A stretch of 64,000 nt of DNA from an uncultured Eggerthella sp. GTDB lineage: Bacteria; Actinomycetota; Coriobacteriia; Coriobacteriales; Eggerthellaceae. The translations under genes were made by a program, and so were the position numbers. The DNA lies in assembly GCA_958431815.1 (NCBI GenBank), contig CAUASB010000004.1:1-64000 (forward strand), read 5' to 3'. Below, in pieces: positions 34,491-42,044 of the stretch (positions are counted from its first letter, which is position 1; every line of letters begins with the position of its first letter). The notes beneath the pieces are model-generated. The model was not told the DNA's origin, made no database searches, and was given only the letters and a program-made list of their open reading frames with translations.

Positions 34491-35471
34491 TTAGTTGCTT
34501 CCCGGAACCGAAACGCCAATGTCATCCCAACTGCTGGGCTTTTCGCTTCCCACACGATAGAAATTAACTATTTCGGAGCCTGGTTCGGCTGTAAAGGTTG
34601 CTTTGTGGGCGCTTCGATCAACCGAACACCCTTTATGGTTCGTTTCGAAGAAGGGGTCGAGTTCCACCTTGTTTCCCCAGGTAAGCGTTATGGTTTGGCT
34701 TTTGCCTGTTACCGTAACGCGGTAGTTGTAGGCATCGTAGTTGTCAACACCATCGGCCCCGTCTACCCATGCGCCTGTAGCCGATGCCGCCTTAACATCA
34801 GCGCGCTGAGCAGGGGTTACCTTTGCGGCAAGGCATTTGATGCTCGTACCGGGGCTGTTGGCCGTGTCGACTGTGGCCTTGATAGTGAACGTCGCTTTAT
34901 CGACCAGGTCTTTGTCGAGCGTAATGGTATAGGTATTGATCACGCCCTTGATGCCAGGCAACTCCACTTCGCTGCCAATCGCTGGGCTAATAGACCACTT
35001 GCCTGCGTCGATAGTTTGCGTTCCGTCGATGGTCTTGGCGTCAACGCTCAGCGTGTAAACCACTTCTTTGTCGTTGAACACGTTAGGATCGTCGAGCAGG
35101 CAATTGTAGATTTTGAAAGTGAACGAACAGCTTTCTTTGCTGGTGTCTACTGTCACGTTACGGGAAACAGGGTCTGCGGCAGTGCTGTCGTAGGAAGTAA
35201 GCACGTCGGAAGCAAACAAACTTTGCGATTCACCGGTTACGGGAACGGCCTTCAAATGATCGTTTGCGCTGAATGCGCTGTAGGTAAGGCTTGCGCCCAG
35301 CAGGAGCGCAGCAATAGCCAGCACAAACGCACCAACCCACAGCGCCTTGCGCTTTTGCGGAGTGGTGGCCGCTCCGTCTACGGCAGCGTTCAGCGATGCC
35401 GTAAGCGACTGCTTTTCCTCAGGCTGACGAGCATGCTTGCCCTGATATTTGCCCTTGCGGTTTTCGAGCAC
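34491..35471 (-). CDS. Single-pass membrane protein with extracytoplasmic domain, surface operon gene 3
   Basis: A 326-residue protein: basic cytoplasmic N-terminus (residues 1-43), one membrane helix (44-66, WVGAFVLAIAALLLGASLTY), then about 260 residues outside, predicted beta-rich. The segment after the helix, YSAFSANDHLKAVPV, resembles the junction in the two upstream proteins. There is no signal-peptidase site I can trust, so it probably stays membrane-anchored. The start is GTG at 35471 with GGAGGGGG upstream. It lies 15 bases after its neighbour and 55 bases before the giant protein gene, so the four genes form one operon. I do not recognise a named family; TasA/camelysin-like fibre subunits have a similar layout. 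Confidence 0.75.
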   Translation of the reverse strand: MLENRKGKYQGKHARQPEEKQSLTASLNAAVDGAATTPQKRKALWVGAFVLAIAALLLGASLTYSAFSANDHLKAVPVTGESQSLFASDVLTSYDSTAADPVSRNVTVDTSKESCSFTFKIYNCLLDDPNVFNDKEVVYTLSVDAKTIDGTQTIDAGKWSISPAIGSEVELPGIKGVINTYTITLDKDLVDKATFTIKATVDTANSPGTSIKCLAAKVTPAQRADVKAASATGAWVDGADGVDNYDAYNYRVTVTGKSQTITLTWGNKVELDPFFETNHKGCSVDRSAHKATFTAEPGSEIVNFYRVGSEKPSSWDDIGVSVPGSN

Positions 35472-35486
35472 GGTTCCCCCTCCCTA

Positions 35487-36209
35487 CTACTGCGCCGATG
35501 CCGACTTTGCGATTAGGTACGCTACGTCGGATTCTTTACTGTTCTGGTCTTTGGGCCACGAGCATTCGATGATGAAGTTGGTTGCATCATCGGGGTCAGC
35601 GCCTGTGCGGTTAAGCTCATCCACGCTGAATTGCTTCCAGCGATACACGGGCTGCGCATTGCTTTGCACTTTGTCATAGCCACCGAACGTTCCGAGCTGA
35701 TCAGATTTGGGGTCGCTAAGAACAACTTCATCGCTCTTCGACCAAGAGTACTTTTGGTTCAGCCCGTCATACCCAACCACATCGCCAGAGGCGCCCTTGT
35801 TATTCACATGTACGCGGTATACATGGACATCCAGTCCCTTGATGTTGGTAGTGTTTGCCACCTGCAGCTCGAAGGCTTTCTTCTTTTTGTCATCGCTCTT
35901 TCCGCTTTCCACGCAGAAAGCGCGACGGCGAACCACGTAGCCTTGCTCGGTCTTGGCATCGTCGGAGTCGGCATCGTAGGTAAGGTCCAACTGTTCCGTA
36001 GCGGTTTCGTTGGGCCCCAAGATCTTAAGGTCGGCGGGGGCATCCACTTTGCCAACCGTGGAAAGCTCACTGTTGGTCAGGAACCAGGAAAGCGTCAAGG
36101 CCAAAAGCAGCAACACCGCAGCGATTATCGCGAAAACGGCAAGGATGGGGCCACGGTGCTCGTAGATCCATTCTTTGGCAGTATTCAAATGGGTATCTGC
36201 GCTGCTCAC
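35487..36209 (-). CDS. Single-pass membrane protein with extracytoplasmic domain, surface operon gene 2
   Basis: A 240-residue protein with a short cytoplasmic part, a membrane helix at residues 21-43 and an outer domain of about 195 residues. SWFLTNSELSTVGKVDAP directly after the helix matches the pattern xWFxxNxxVxAxG seen in the first operon gene and in SipW-dependent or TasA-like proteins. The start is GTG at 36209, preceded by AAGGGGG. It begins 3 bases after the stop of gene 1, and gene 3 follows after 15 bases. Function is unknown; co-transcription suggests a scaffold or assembly role for the giant protein. Confidence 0.75.
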   Translation of the reverse strand: MSSADTHLNTAKEWIYEHRGPILAVFAIIAAVLLLLALTLSWFLTNSELSTVGKVDAPADLKILGPNETATEQLDLTYDADSDDAKTEQGYVVRRRAFCVESGKSDDKKKKAFELQVANTTNIKGLDVHVYRVHVNNKGASGDVVGYDGLNQKYSWSKSDEVVLSDPKSDQLGTFGGYDKVQSNAQPVYRWKQFSVDELNRTGADPDDATNFIIECSWPKDQNSKESDVAYLIAKSASAQ

Positions 36210-36212
36210 TGG

Positions 36213-37217
36213 CTAGTTCCCCCTTGAAGTTTCATCTGCGCTCAGCTGTAGCTGCAGGTAGTCCACGTTGTTACCGATGTAGTCGTCAGCTTTGTTGTAG
36301 TAATCGGCACACCGGGCCAAATCGGTCGATTTCATCGTGCTGCTCAGCGTAGGAACCGGAGAGCCGTAGCCGTAATAGAAGTAGCTGGGATTTTCGTTAA
36401 CGTACTTCTGGGCGGAGCGGTAGTCGGATCCTTCGCCCCCTTCTTTTGCGAAAAGGTTCTTGTAGTAGTTGGCATTGCCCACGTACACAAAGTTCTGAAG
36501 GTATTCCGGCCATACCCAATACAGCGTTACATTGACGGCCTTGGTGGTTTTGCCCGTGCCGTCCTCAAACTCGCGCTTGTCGATGTTGATGGAATCGGTA
36601 ACTCGATTGGAATAGAAACCGTTATCGCACCCGGTGAAGAACAGCAAATGCCCCTTTGCCAGCTTAAGCAGCTCGGGCAGTTCCGATTCGGAATAACTGC
36701 TCTGGTTGATAACGTCGGAATTCTTAGGCTTAAGCGCACGGGAAATTTTGATGGTGGCGCCGTTTAAGTCATCGGCAAGCGGGGTTACCGTGAGCTTTAT
36801 CTGGCCACGGGCACCAGGGTACAGTTTGCCAGCGCTCTCGTTATTCAGATTGGAATTAAGCGTCACCGTCATGGAGTTCGTAGTGTCGAACCCAGCATCT
36901 TTAGCTTGACTATTTTGACCATCTTGACCATTGCGCTCGTAATAGCCAACTTCACTACCCTGCTCCGTCGTAGTGAGCGCCAATCGCGCTCCCGCAGCGC
37001 TTACGTTCACGCCGCCAGCGCGCACTTGGCTGTTGTTCAAGAACCACGCCAAGCACGCCAGGATAATAACGATGGCAGCCACCACGAACAGGCCGCTTAC
37101 CATGAACTTCTTCCAGAAATCCTTCAGGGTTTGGGCGTGCTCGTCGGCAGTGGCGCGATATTCTTCCGCCGTTTTGCTGCTAACTTCCTGCCGGATATGT
37201 TGGCCTTTGCCCGTCAT
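36213..37217 (-). CDS. Single-pass membrane protein with extracytoplasmic domain, surface operon gene 1
   Basis: First gene of the surface operon. The 334-residue product has a charged, helical cytoplasmic N-terminus (residues 1-38), a membrane helix at 40-59 and a large outer domain. AWFLNNSQVRAGGVNVSAAG follows the helix and is the clearest instance of the motif shared by the operon. The outer domain is rich in Asn and Tyr, with a tail reading NPSYFYYGYGSPVP. The ATG at 37217 has only a weak GGGGT site. The region upstream has no gene for about 730 bases, so the operon promoter should lie there. No named family recognised. Confidence 0.75.
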   Translation of the reverse strand: MTGKGQHIRQEVSSKTAEEYRATADEHAQTLKDFWKKFMVSGLFVVAAIVIILACLAWFLNNSQVRAGGVNVSAAGARLALTTTEQGSEVGYYERNGQDGQNSQAKDAGFDTTNSMTVTLNSNLNNESAGKLYPGARGQIKLTVTPLADDLNGATIKISRALKPKNSDVINQSSYSESELPELLKLAKGHLLFFTGCDNGFYSNRVTDSINIDKREFEDGTGKTTKAVNVTLYWVWPEYLQNFVYVGNANYYKNLFAKEGGEGSDYRSAQKYVNENPSYFYYGYGSPVPTLSSTMKSTDLARCADYYNKADDYIGNNVDYLQLQLSADETSRGN

Positions 37218-37616
37218 GTGTGCGCGTTACCCCTGTTAAAGGGCGGCGTTCCTTTCCCCAATTGCCCGAGTTACCAGGCGTTTTGAAGCCAGCAGGTTTG
37301 CCTTTGTACCCCCTGCCGCAACAGGAAAAAGTGCAGACTACCCCTAGCTTTATACAATCTGTATAACAATAGCATTTCCCCGCCCCGACGCGCAAAGCCG
37401 CACGCACGTTGCGCAACTCGCTAAACCCCCTTGTTTGATGGAGGTCCATTCTTGTTTTCGCCGAATTTGTTTAGGGCGAGGACGAGCCTTAGCCAAGGAG
37501 GTGCTGAAACGGTTTGCACGATGGCAATCCAGCAGAGGAAATCGCAGGCCAGAAACCCCACAGGGCAAACCCGCCGCTAACAGCACGCGGCTTGGAACAA
37601 CCAGTTTTACGGCAAA
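37218..37616. other. Gene-free stretch upstream of the surface operon
   Basis: I see no supported gene here. It must contain the promoter of the surface operon on the minus strand, but I could not settle on -35/-10 boxes. Confidence 0.5.
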
Positions 37617-37736
37617 CTACACTTTCCGTACGGCAAGTTTGAAGCCGTCAGCCTTTTCTTCCCCCAAATACTTAGGCAGCAAATACACCGCATACAAAGG
37701 CAAGTACAGCACCTTTCCCTTGCGTTTGAAGAAGAT
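37617..37736 (-). pseudogene. C-terminal remnant of an unidentified protein
   Basis: A minus-strand frame reads KRKGKVLYLPLYAVYLLPKY, then LGEEKADGFKLAVRKV and a stop at 37617-37619. An in-frame stop precedes it, so only about 38 residues remain. The composition and codon use look like a real protein end rather than noise. Directly upstream are three phased 33-bp repeats like those placed before the DUF4143 ATPases, so an ATPase remnant is possible; that identity is a guess. Confidence 0.35.
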
Positions 37737-37822
37737 TTACGAAATGCAGGATTTTTAAAGCGGGAAATATAACGAAATGCGGAATTTTAAACTGCCGATT
37801 TCCTACGAAATGCAGGATTTTA
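37737..37822. repeat. Three phased 33-bp repeats (ACGAAATGCAGGATTTT)
   Basis: GAAATGCAGGATTTT or GAAATGCGGAATTTT starts at 37741, 37774 and 37807, exactly 33 bp apart (about three helical turns). The sequence between the cores is not conserved, which argues for protein-binding sites rather than a simple duplication. Confidence 0.75.
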
Positions 37823-37853
37823 CCTGCTTTCCTGTTTGGGGATACGTAAAAAA

Positions 37854-37884
37854 AGAGAAGGCCGGGCAATGCCCGGCCTTCTCT
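37854..37884 (-). terminator. Terminator of the symporter gene
   Basis: AGAGAAGGCCGGGC-ATT-GCCCGGCCTTCTCT followed by TTTTTT on the minus strand; 14-bp perfect stem. Confidence 0.88.
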
Positions 37885-37952
37885 GGTTGCGCAGGAAGCA
37901 AGGCGCCCAAATGACCTAGCTCTTCTTCCCGCGTTGAATTCAGTCCCAATTG

Positions 37953-39494
37953 CTACGAACGGGCAGCCGCCGCCTCTTCGCGCAGCTCGCGTTCGATTTC
38001 GCGATCGATGGCACCTTCGCCGGTAGGCGGCTTTACCTGGAACGGAACCGAAGGCGTTACCAGGCTTACCAGTGGCACAATAGCCAGCGAAAGCAGCATT
38101 GCCAGCGCGCCGCAGTTGATAGGCGAAGCGATGAACCCGATGAACATGTTGGAAACGGTAAGGCCCACGCCCACGAAGAAGCTGGCCCACACCGCGGCCT
38201 TGGAAATGCGCGAGCTGTACAAGCCCCAAATCAAAGGCCCAAGGAAGGCACCGGCAAGCGCGCCCCAGGAAATGCTCATCAGCTGGGCGATGAACGTGAT
38301 GGTAGAGGTGTACTGCACCAGCGCGATGGCCGCCGAAATCACCACGAACACCACGATAAGGCCGCGCATCCACGTGATCTGGCTTTTCTCGGGCATGTTC
38401 TTGATAACGTTGCCCTTCAGAAGGTCGAGCGTCAGCGTGGAAGAAGACGTGAGCACCAGCGAAGAAAGCGTGGACATGGAAGCGGAAAGCACCAGCACCA
38501 CTACGATGCCCAGCAAGATGTCGGGCAGGCCCGAAAGCATGGTGGGGATGATGGAGTCGTAGATGGGCGTGCCGTTGGGCGCGAAGGCAATCTGGTCGCC
38601 GAACAGGCGGCCGAAGCCACCCAGGAAGTAGCTGCCGCCGGCAACCACCAGCGCAAACACGGTGGAAATGATGGCGCCCTGCTTAATGGCGGGGCCGGTT
38701 TTGATGGCGTAGAACTTCGAAACCATCTGCGGCAAGCCCCACGTACCCAGCGAAGTAAGCACGATAACGCCAATCAGGTTGAACAGGTCGGGGCCGAACA
38801 TGGAAACGAATGCACCCTGCAGGTCGGTGCCTTCGGCGGGAATCTGCGAAAGCGAAATGATGGCTTCAGAGAAGCCGCCCTGGCCCGCCAGCACCACAGC
38901 GATTACGGCGACGATACCCACCAGCATAACCAAGCCCTGAATGAAGTCGTTCAACACGGTGGCCATGTAGCCGCCCAGCACCACATAGATGCAGGTGACA
39001 ACTGCCATACCTACCACGCACCATTCATACGGCAGGCCGAATGCCATGCCGAACAGGCGCGAAAGGCCGTTGTATACGCTGGCGGTGTAGGGAATCAGGA
39101 ACACGAAGATGATGGCCGCCGAAGCGATGCGCAGCGCCTTGGAATGGTAGCGTTTACCGAAGAATTCCGGCATGGTGGTGGCCTTCAGACGCTGCGTTAT
39201 CTCGCGCGTGCGGGGGCCCAGCACCCACCACGCCAGAAGCGATCCGATAAGCGCATTGCCGATGCCAATCCAGAAGGCAGCCAAGCCGTACTTCCAGCCG
39301 AACTGGCCTGCATAGCCCACGAAGATTACTGCCGAAAAGTAGCTGGTGCCGAAGGCAAACGCCGAAAGCCACGGGCCCACGTTGCGACCGCCCAGCACGA
39401 AGCCGTCAACGTTTTTGGTGTGCTGACGCGCGTAAATGCCCACGCCTACCACCACACCGATGAAAATCAGGATGATGCATATCTTTGCAACCAC
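37953..39494 (-). CDS. Sodium:solute symporter family protein
   Basis: A 513-residue polytopic membrane protein of the SSS family (PutP, PanF and relatives) that imports a small organic solute with sodium. Around thirteen hydrophobic segments are visible. Family marks are GGRNVGPWLSAFAFGTSYFS after helix 1, LRIASAAIIFVFLIPY in helix 4, YVVLGGYMATVLNDFIQG in helix 6 and LSASMSTLSSLVLTSSSTL, the sodium-site serines of helix 9. The C-terminal tail is charged (REIERELREEAAAARS). The start is GTG at 39494 with AAAGGAG upstream. The gene is monocistronic with its own terminator. The substrate (proline, pantothenate, other acid) is unknown. Confidence 0.88.
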   Translation of the reverse strand: MVAKICIILIFIGVVVGVGIYARQHTKNVDGFVLGGRNVGPWLSAFAFGTSYFSAVIFVGYAGQFGWKYGLAAFWIGIGNALIGSLLAWWVLGPRTREITQRLKATTMPEFFGKRYHSKALRIASAAIIFVFLIPYTASVYNGLSRLFGMAFGLPYEWCVVGMAVVTCIYVVLGGYMATVLNDFIQGLVMLVGIVAVIAVVLAGQGGFSEAIISLSQIPAEGTDLQGAFVSMFGPDLFNLIGVIVLTSLGTWGLPQMVSKFYAIKTGPAIKQGAIISTVFALVVAGGSYFLGGFGRLFGDQIAFAPNGTPIYDSIIPTMLSGLPDILLGIVVVLVLSASMSTLSSLVLTSSSTLTLDLLKGNVIKNMPEKSQITWMRGLIVVFVVISAAIALVQYTSTITFIAQLMSISWGALAGAFLGPLIWGLYSSRISKAAVWASFFVGVGLTVSNMFIGFIASPINCGALAMLLSLAIVPLVSLVTPSVPFQVKPPTGEGAIDREIERELREEAAAARS

Positions 39495-39510
39495 GAAGTA
39501 ACTCCTTTAA

Positions 39511-39535
39511 CAAAATGGGGACAGTCCCCTTTTTG
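39511..39535. repeat. GGGGACAGTCCCC palindrome, copy 4
   Basis: CAAAATGGGGACAGTCCCCT followed by TTTTG, just upstream of the symporter start codon. Confidence 0.65.
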
Positions 39536-39590
39536 ACATCCGGTACAAACAGGAAAGTGAAGGCGCACACGACCTTTTCGGGCACAAAAA

Positions 39591-39614
39591 AAGCACCCGG
39601 AAAACCCGTGTGCT
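39591..39614 (-). terminator. Terminator of the small repeat-protein gene
   Basis: On the minus strand AGCACACGGG-TTTT-CCGGGTGCT is followed by TTTTTTGTG. The stem has one bulge; the T run starts directly after it, right beyond the stop codon. Confidence 0.7.
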
Positions 39615-39615
39615 A

Positions 39616-39915
39616 TCAATATCGATACGGTATAGGAATTGCCTTGGTTGCACGGCGCGAGCCCTGAGCCCAGTGCTGGGAAGCAACCGCAGATGCGCCG
39701 AAAGAACCCTGAGCCAGGTGCTGGGAAGCAACCGCAGATGCGCCGAAAGAACCCTGAGCCAGGTGCTCGGACATAACGGCGCAAACCGACATACACTTCT
39801 GGGCAAGGTGCTGCGTCATAACGGCGCACGTGTCCAACGCAACAGCAACGCACGCATTCACCTGCGCGAATGCGGAAGCGGCGTTCTGTGCGGTATGTTC
39901 GGTTCCAAAAGTCAT
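39616..39915 (-). CDS. Small Ala-rich repeat protein, probably from a leaderless mRNA
   Basis: A 99-residue hydrophilic protein rich in Ala, Gln, Ser and His. Residues 50-85 are 15-residue repeats, QHLAQGSFGASAVAS, two perfect and further degenerate copies toward the N-terminus (LDTCAVMTQHLAQ, VCAVMSEHLAQ). The codons (CAG CAC CTG GCT CAG GGT TCT TTC) are those of well-expressed genes. There is no ribosome site, but TGATAAAGT, an extended -10, lies 7 bases before the ATG, so transcription should begin at or near the start codon. A terminator follows the stop. The amphipathic helical pattern is phasin-like in general form, which is only a suggestion. Three cysteines cluster at residues 22-45. 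Confidence 0.6.
   Translation of the reverse strand: MTFGTEHTAQNAASAFAQVNACVAVALDTCAVMTQHLAQKCMSVCAVMSEHLAQGSFGASAVASQHLAQGSFGASAVASQHWAQGSRRATKAIPIPYRY
39670..39770. repeat. 45-bp tandem repeat inside the small Ala-rich gene
   Basis: Two nearly identical 45-bp units (GAACCCTGAGCCAGGTGCTG, GGAAGCAACCGCAGATGCGC) plus a partial third. The unit length is a multiple of three, so copy-number change would keep the protein in frame. Confidence 0.85.
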
Positions 39916-40043
39916 GGCTGCGACTTTATCACACGAAAGTAATTCGACAAGCGAAGTATTCCCATCCCCGTTTCCGATACACGGTGAACGGGTTCAGCTG
40001 CGATTTCGGCAAAAAAGAAAAGGCCCGAAGGCCTTTTCTGGAA

Positions 40044-40078
40044 AACAATGAAATGGGGACCGTCCCCATTTCATTGTT
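40044..40078. repeat. GGGGACCGTCCCC palindrome, copy 5, at the paaK stop
   Basis: Perfect 17-bp arms around a single C: AACAATGAAATGGGGAC and its complement. It overlaps the stop codon of the ligase gene and may be its terminator. Confidence 0.75.
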
Positions 40079-41312
40079 AGTAGCGGCTGTCGAAGATGCG
40101 CTGGGTCTTCTTCTCGGAACGGGGCAGCTCGCCCAGCGGCACACCCTTTGCATCGGGAGTGCAGCCGATCTTCGCCTTGAAGATGAGCGCCAGTTCCTCT
40201 TCGCAGCGCTTCAGGGCATCGCCTTCAAGCGGCGTTTCGAACAGCACCGTAAGCACGTCGCGGCCCATGATGTGCTCGATCATCACCTGATACTCGGACG
40301 ACGTGCCCGAAGTTGCGGCGATTACCTCTTCCACCTGGGCGGGGAACATATTCACGCCCTTCACCTTGAACATGTCGTCGGTGCGGCCCACCAGCGTGTC
40401 GATGCGCGGGTGCTTCATACCGCAGGCGCAGTCGCCGGGGATGATACGGGTAAGGTCGTGCGTACGGTAGCGGATAAGCGGCGCGCCTTCCTTGCGCAGC
40501 GTGGTTAAAACCAGCTCGCCCACCGTGCCGTCGGGCACCTGCTCGCCCGTTTTCGGGTCAACGACCTCGGCATATACGTAGTCGCTCCACAGATGCATGC
40601 CGTTGTGCTCATGGCAGGAAATGCCGATGCCCGGGCCGTAGATTTCGGTGAGGCCGTAAATGTCGAAGATTTCGATGCCCAGCTCGGTTTCAATGCGATG
40701 GCGCATTTTTTCGCCCCAACGCTCGGAACCGATAACGCCCTTTTTCAAGGCAAGCTTGTCGCGAATGCCGCGATCGGCAATTTCTTCCGCCAGCAAAAGC
40801 GCATAGGAAGAAGTGGCGCACAGCACCGTGCTCTGCAAATCCTCCATCATGCGCAGCTGCTTTTCGGTGTTGCCCGGGCCCATAGGCACGGCCATGGCAC
40901 CCAGCTTTTCGGCGCCCAGCTGAAAACCGATGCCCGCCGTCCACAGGCCATAACCAGGCGTGATGTGGATGCGGTCCTTGTTGGTAATGCCCGCCGTTTC
41001 GTAGCAGCGCGCGAACATCGTGGCCCAGTCGTTAACGTCTTTCTGGGTGTAGGGGATCACTACCGGGATGCCCGTGGTACCCGAAGAGGAATGGATGCGC
41101 ACGATTTTTTCCTCGGGCACAGCCGCCAAACCCAGCGGGTACACTTCGCGCAGATCGGCTTTTTCAGAGAAGGGCAGCTTCTCGAAATCGGCTTGGGTCT
41201 GCACGTCCGAAAGATCGATGCCCTCGAACTTCTTGGCGTAGAAGGGCGAACGATCTTTCAAGGTCTTGAACTGCTCTTTGATCAGGGAGAATTGTTCGTC
41301 GGTCAATTCCAT
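40077..41312 (-). CDS. paaK: Phenylacetate-CoA ligase family protein
   Basis: ATP-dependent formation of aryl-acetyl-CoA from phenyl- or indoleacetate, in the cytoplasm. The 411-residue length and motifs fit the PaaK family: the adenylate loop HSSSGTTGIPVVIPYT near residue 90, CATSSYALLLAEEI, IYGLTEIYGPGIG, YRTHDLTRIIPG and GRTDDMFKVKGVNMFPAQVE near residue 305. I chose the ATG at 41312 with AAAGGTGG upstream. It lies 120 bases after iorB on the same strand. IorAB makes aryl-acetyl-CoA from aryl-pyruvates, and this ligase can recover or use the free acids, a pairing common in anaerobes. Confidence 0.9.
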   Translation of the reverse strand: MELTDEQFSLIKEQFKTLKDRSPFYAKKFEGIDLSDVQTQADFEKLPFSEKADLREVYPLGLAAVPEEKIVRIHSSSGTTGIPVVIPYTQKDVNDWATMFARCYETAGITNKDRIHITPGYGLWTAGIGFQLGAEKLGAMAVPMGPGNTEKQLRMMEDLQSTVLCATSSYALLLAEEIADRGIRDKLALKKGVIGSERWGEKMRHRIETELGIEIFDIYGLTEIYGPGIGISCHEHNGMHLWSDYVYAEVVDPKTGEQVPDGTVGELVLTTLRKEGAPLIRYRTHDLTRIIPGDCACGMKHPRIDTLVGRTDDMFKVKGVNMFPAQVEEVIAATSGTSSEYQVMIEHIMGRDVLTVLFETPLEGDALKRCEEELALIFKAKIGCTPDAKGVPLGELPRSEKKTQRIFDSRY

Positions 41313-41432
41313 AGTGCCACCTTTCTGCTGCACTGGAACGTGTTGGCTTTTTCGGGGCGCCGCAAAACGGCGCGTATATAAATGATGCGTTTCACTCTAC
41401 CACGATAAAGCGAAACGCATCGAATCATTTGC

Positions 41433-42044
41433 TTATGACTGCTCCACCAAATCGATGGCGTGCAGGTTCATGTCCACGAAGCGCGGTTTCACGCAAGCGG
41501 GAATAACGCTGCGCATGTCGGCAAGCGTCAGCACGCCGCGCAGGGCGCTTTCGCTTTCCGCGGCGTTCACGGCACGCAGGGCGCTGGCCAGCATAATGAT
41601 GTTCAGCGCCTTGCGCGAACCCAGCAGGCCGCACAGGGCAACGTCGTCCACTTCCACCACGTGCGCGCCGGTAGCGTGCAGCGCATCGAGCATCTTCTGC
41701 GGGCTGTACGCCGGCGACTTGAAATCGCCCACGGTAGGCGCCACACCCGAACGGGCAACCACCATCACGCCTTCCGGCTTCAACAAGTGCAAGGCGCGCA
41801 GGCCTTCGCCTGGCTCGAGCGCGATGATCACATCGTCGGAAGCGTCGCCGGGCAACGGGGAAAACACTTCTTCGCCGTTGTTGCCCATACGCACATGGCT
41901 CATCACATCGCCGCCGCGCTGCGCCATGCCGGTGGTTTCGGCGGTGCGCACCTGCCAGCCCTTGGAACGGGCAGCTTCTGCCAGGATCTTGGCCGCGAGC
42001 ACGCTGCCTTGGCCGCCGATGCCGGCAAGAGAAACGTTTATCAT
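41433..42044 (-). CDS. iorB: Indolepyruvate:ferredoxin oxidoreductase, beta subunit
   Basis: The 203-residue small subunit of the oxygen-sensitive enzyme that oxidises aryl-pyruvates to aryl-acetyl-CoA. It is a pyruvate/ketoisovalerate oxidoreductase gamma-type domain: SLAGIGGQGSVLAAKILAEA at residues 5-24, ETTGMAQRGGDVMSHVR near residue 40 and RKALNIIMLASALRAV near residue 140. The ATG at 42044 overlaps the end of iorA by four bases (ATGA), so the two chains are coupled. An upstream in-frame extension into iorA is an artefact. No Fe-S cysteines are present here; clusters are in the alpha chain. Confidence 0.92.
   Translation of the reverse strand: MINVSLAGIGGQGSVLAAKILAEAARSKGWQVRTAETTGMAQRGGDVMSHVRMGNNGEEVFSPLPGDASDDVIIALEPGEGLRALHLLKPEGVMVVARSGVAPTVGDFKSPAYSPQKMLDALHATGAHVVEVDDVALCGLLGSRKALNIIMLASALRAVNAAESESALRGVLTLADMRSVIPACVKPRFVDMNLHAIDLVEQS

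Noticed and set aside
37950..39536. 528-codon plus-strand frame opposite the symporter
   Set aside because: His-rich shadow of a recognisable SSS-family transporter.
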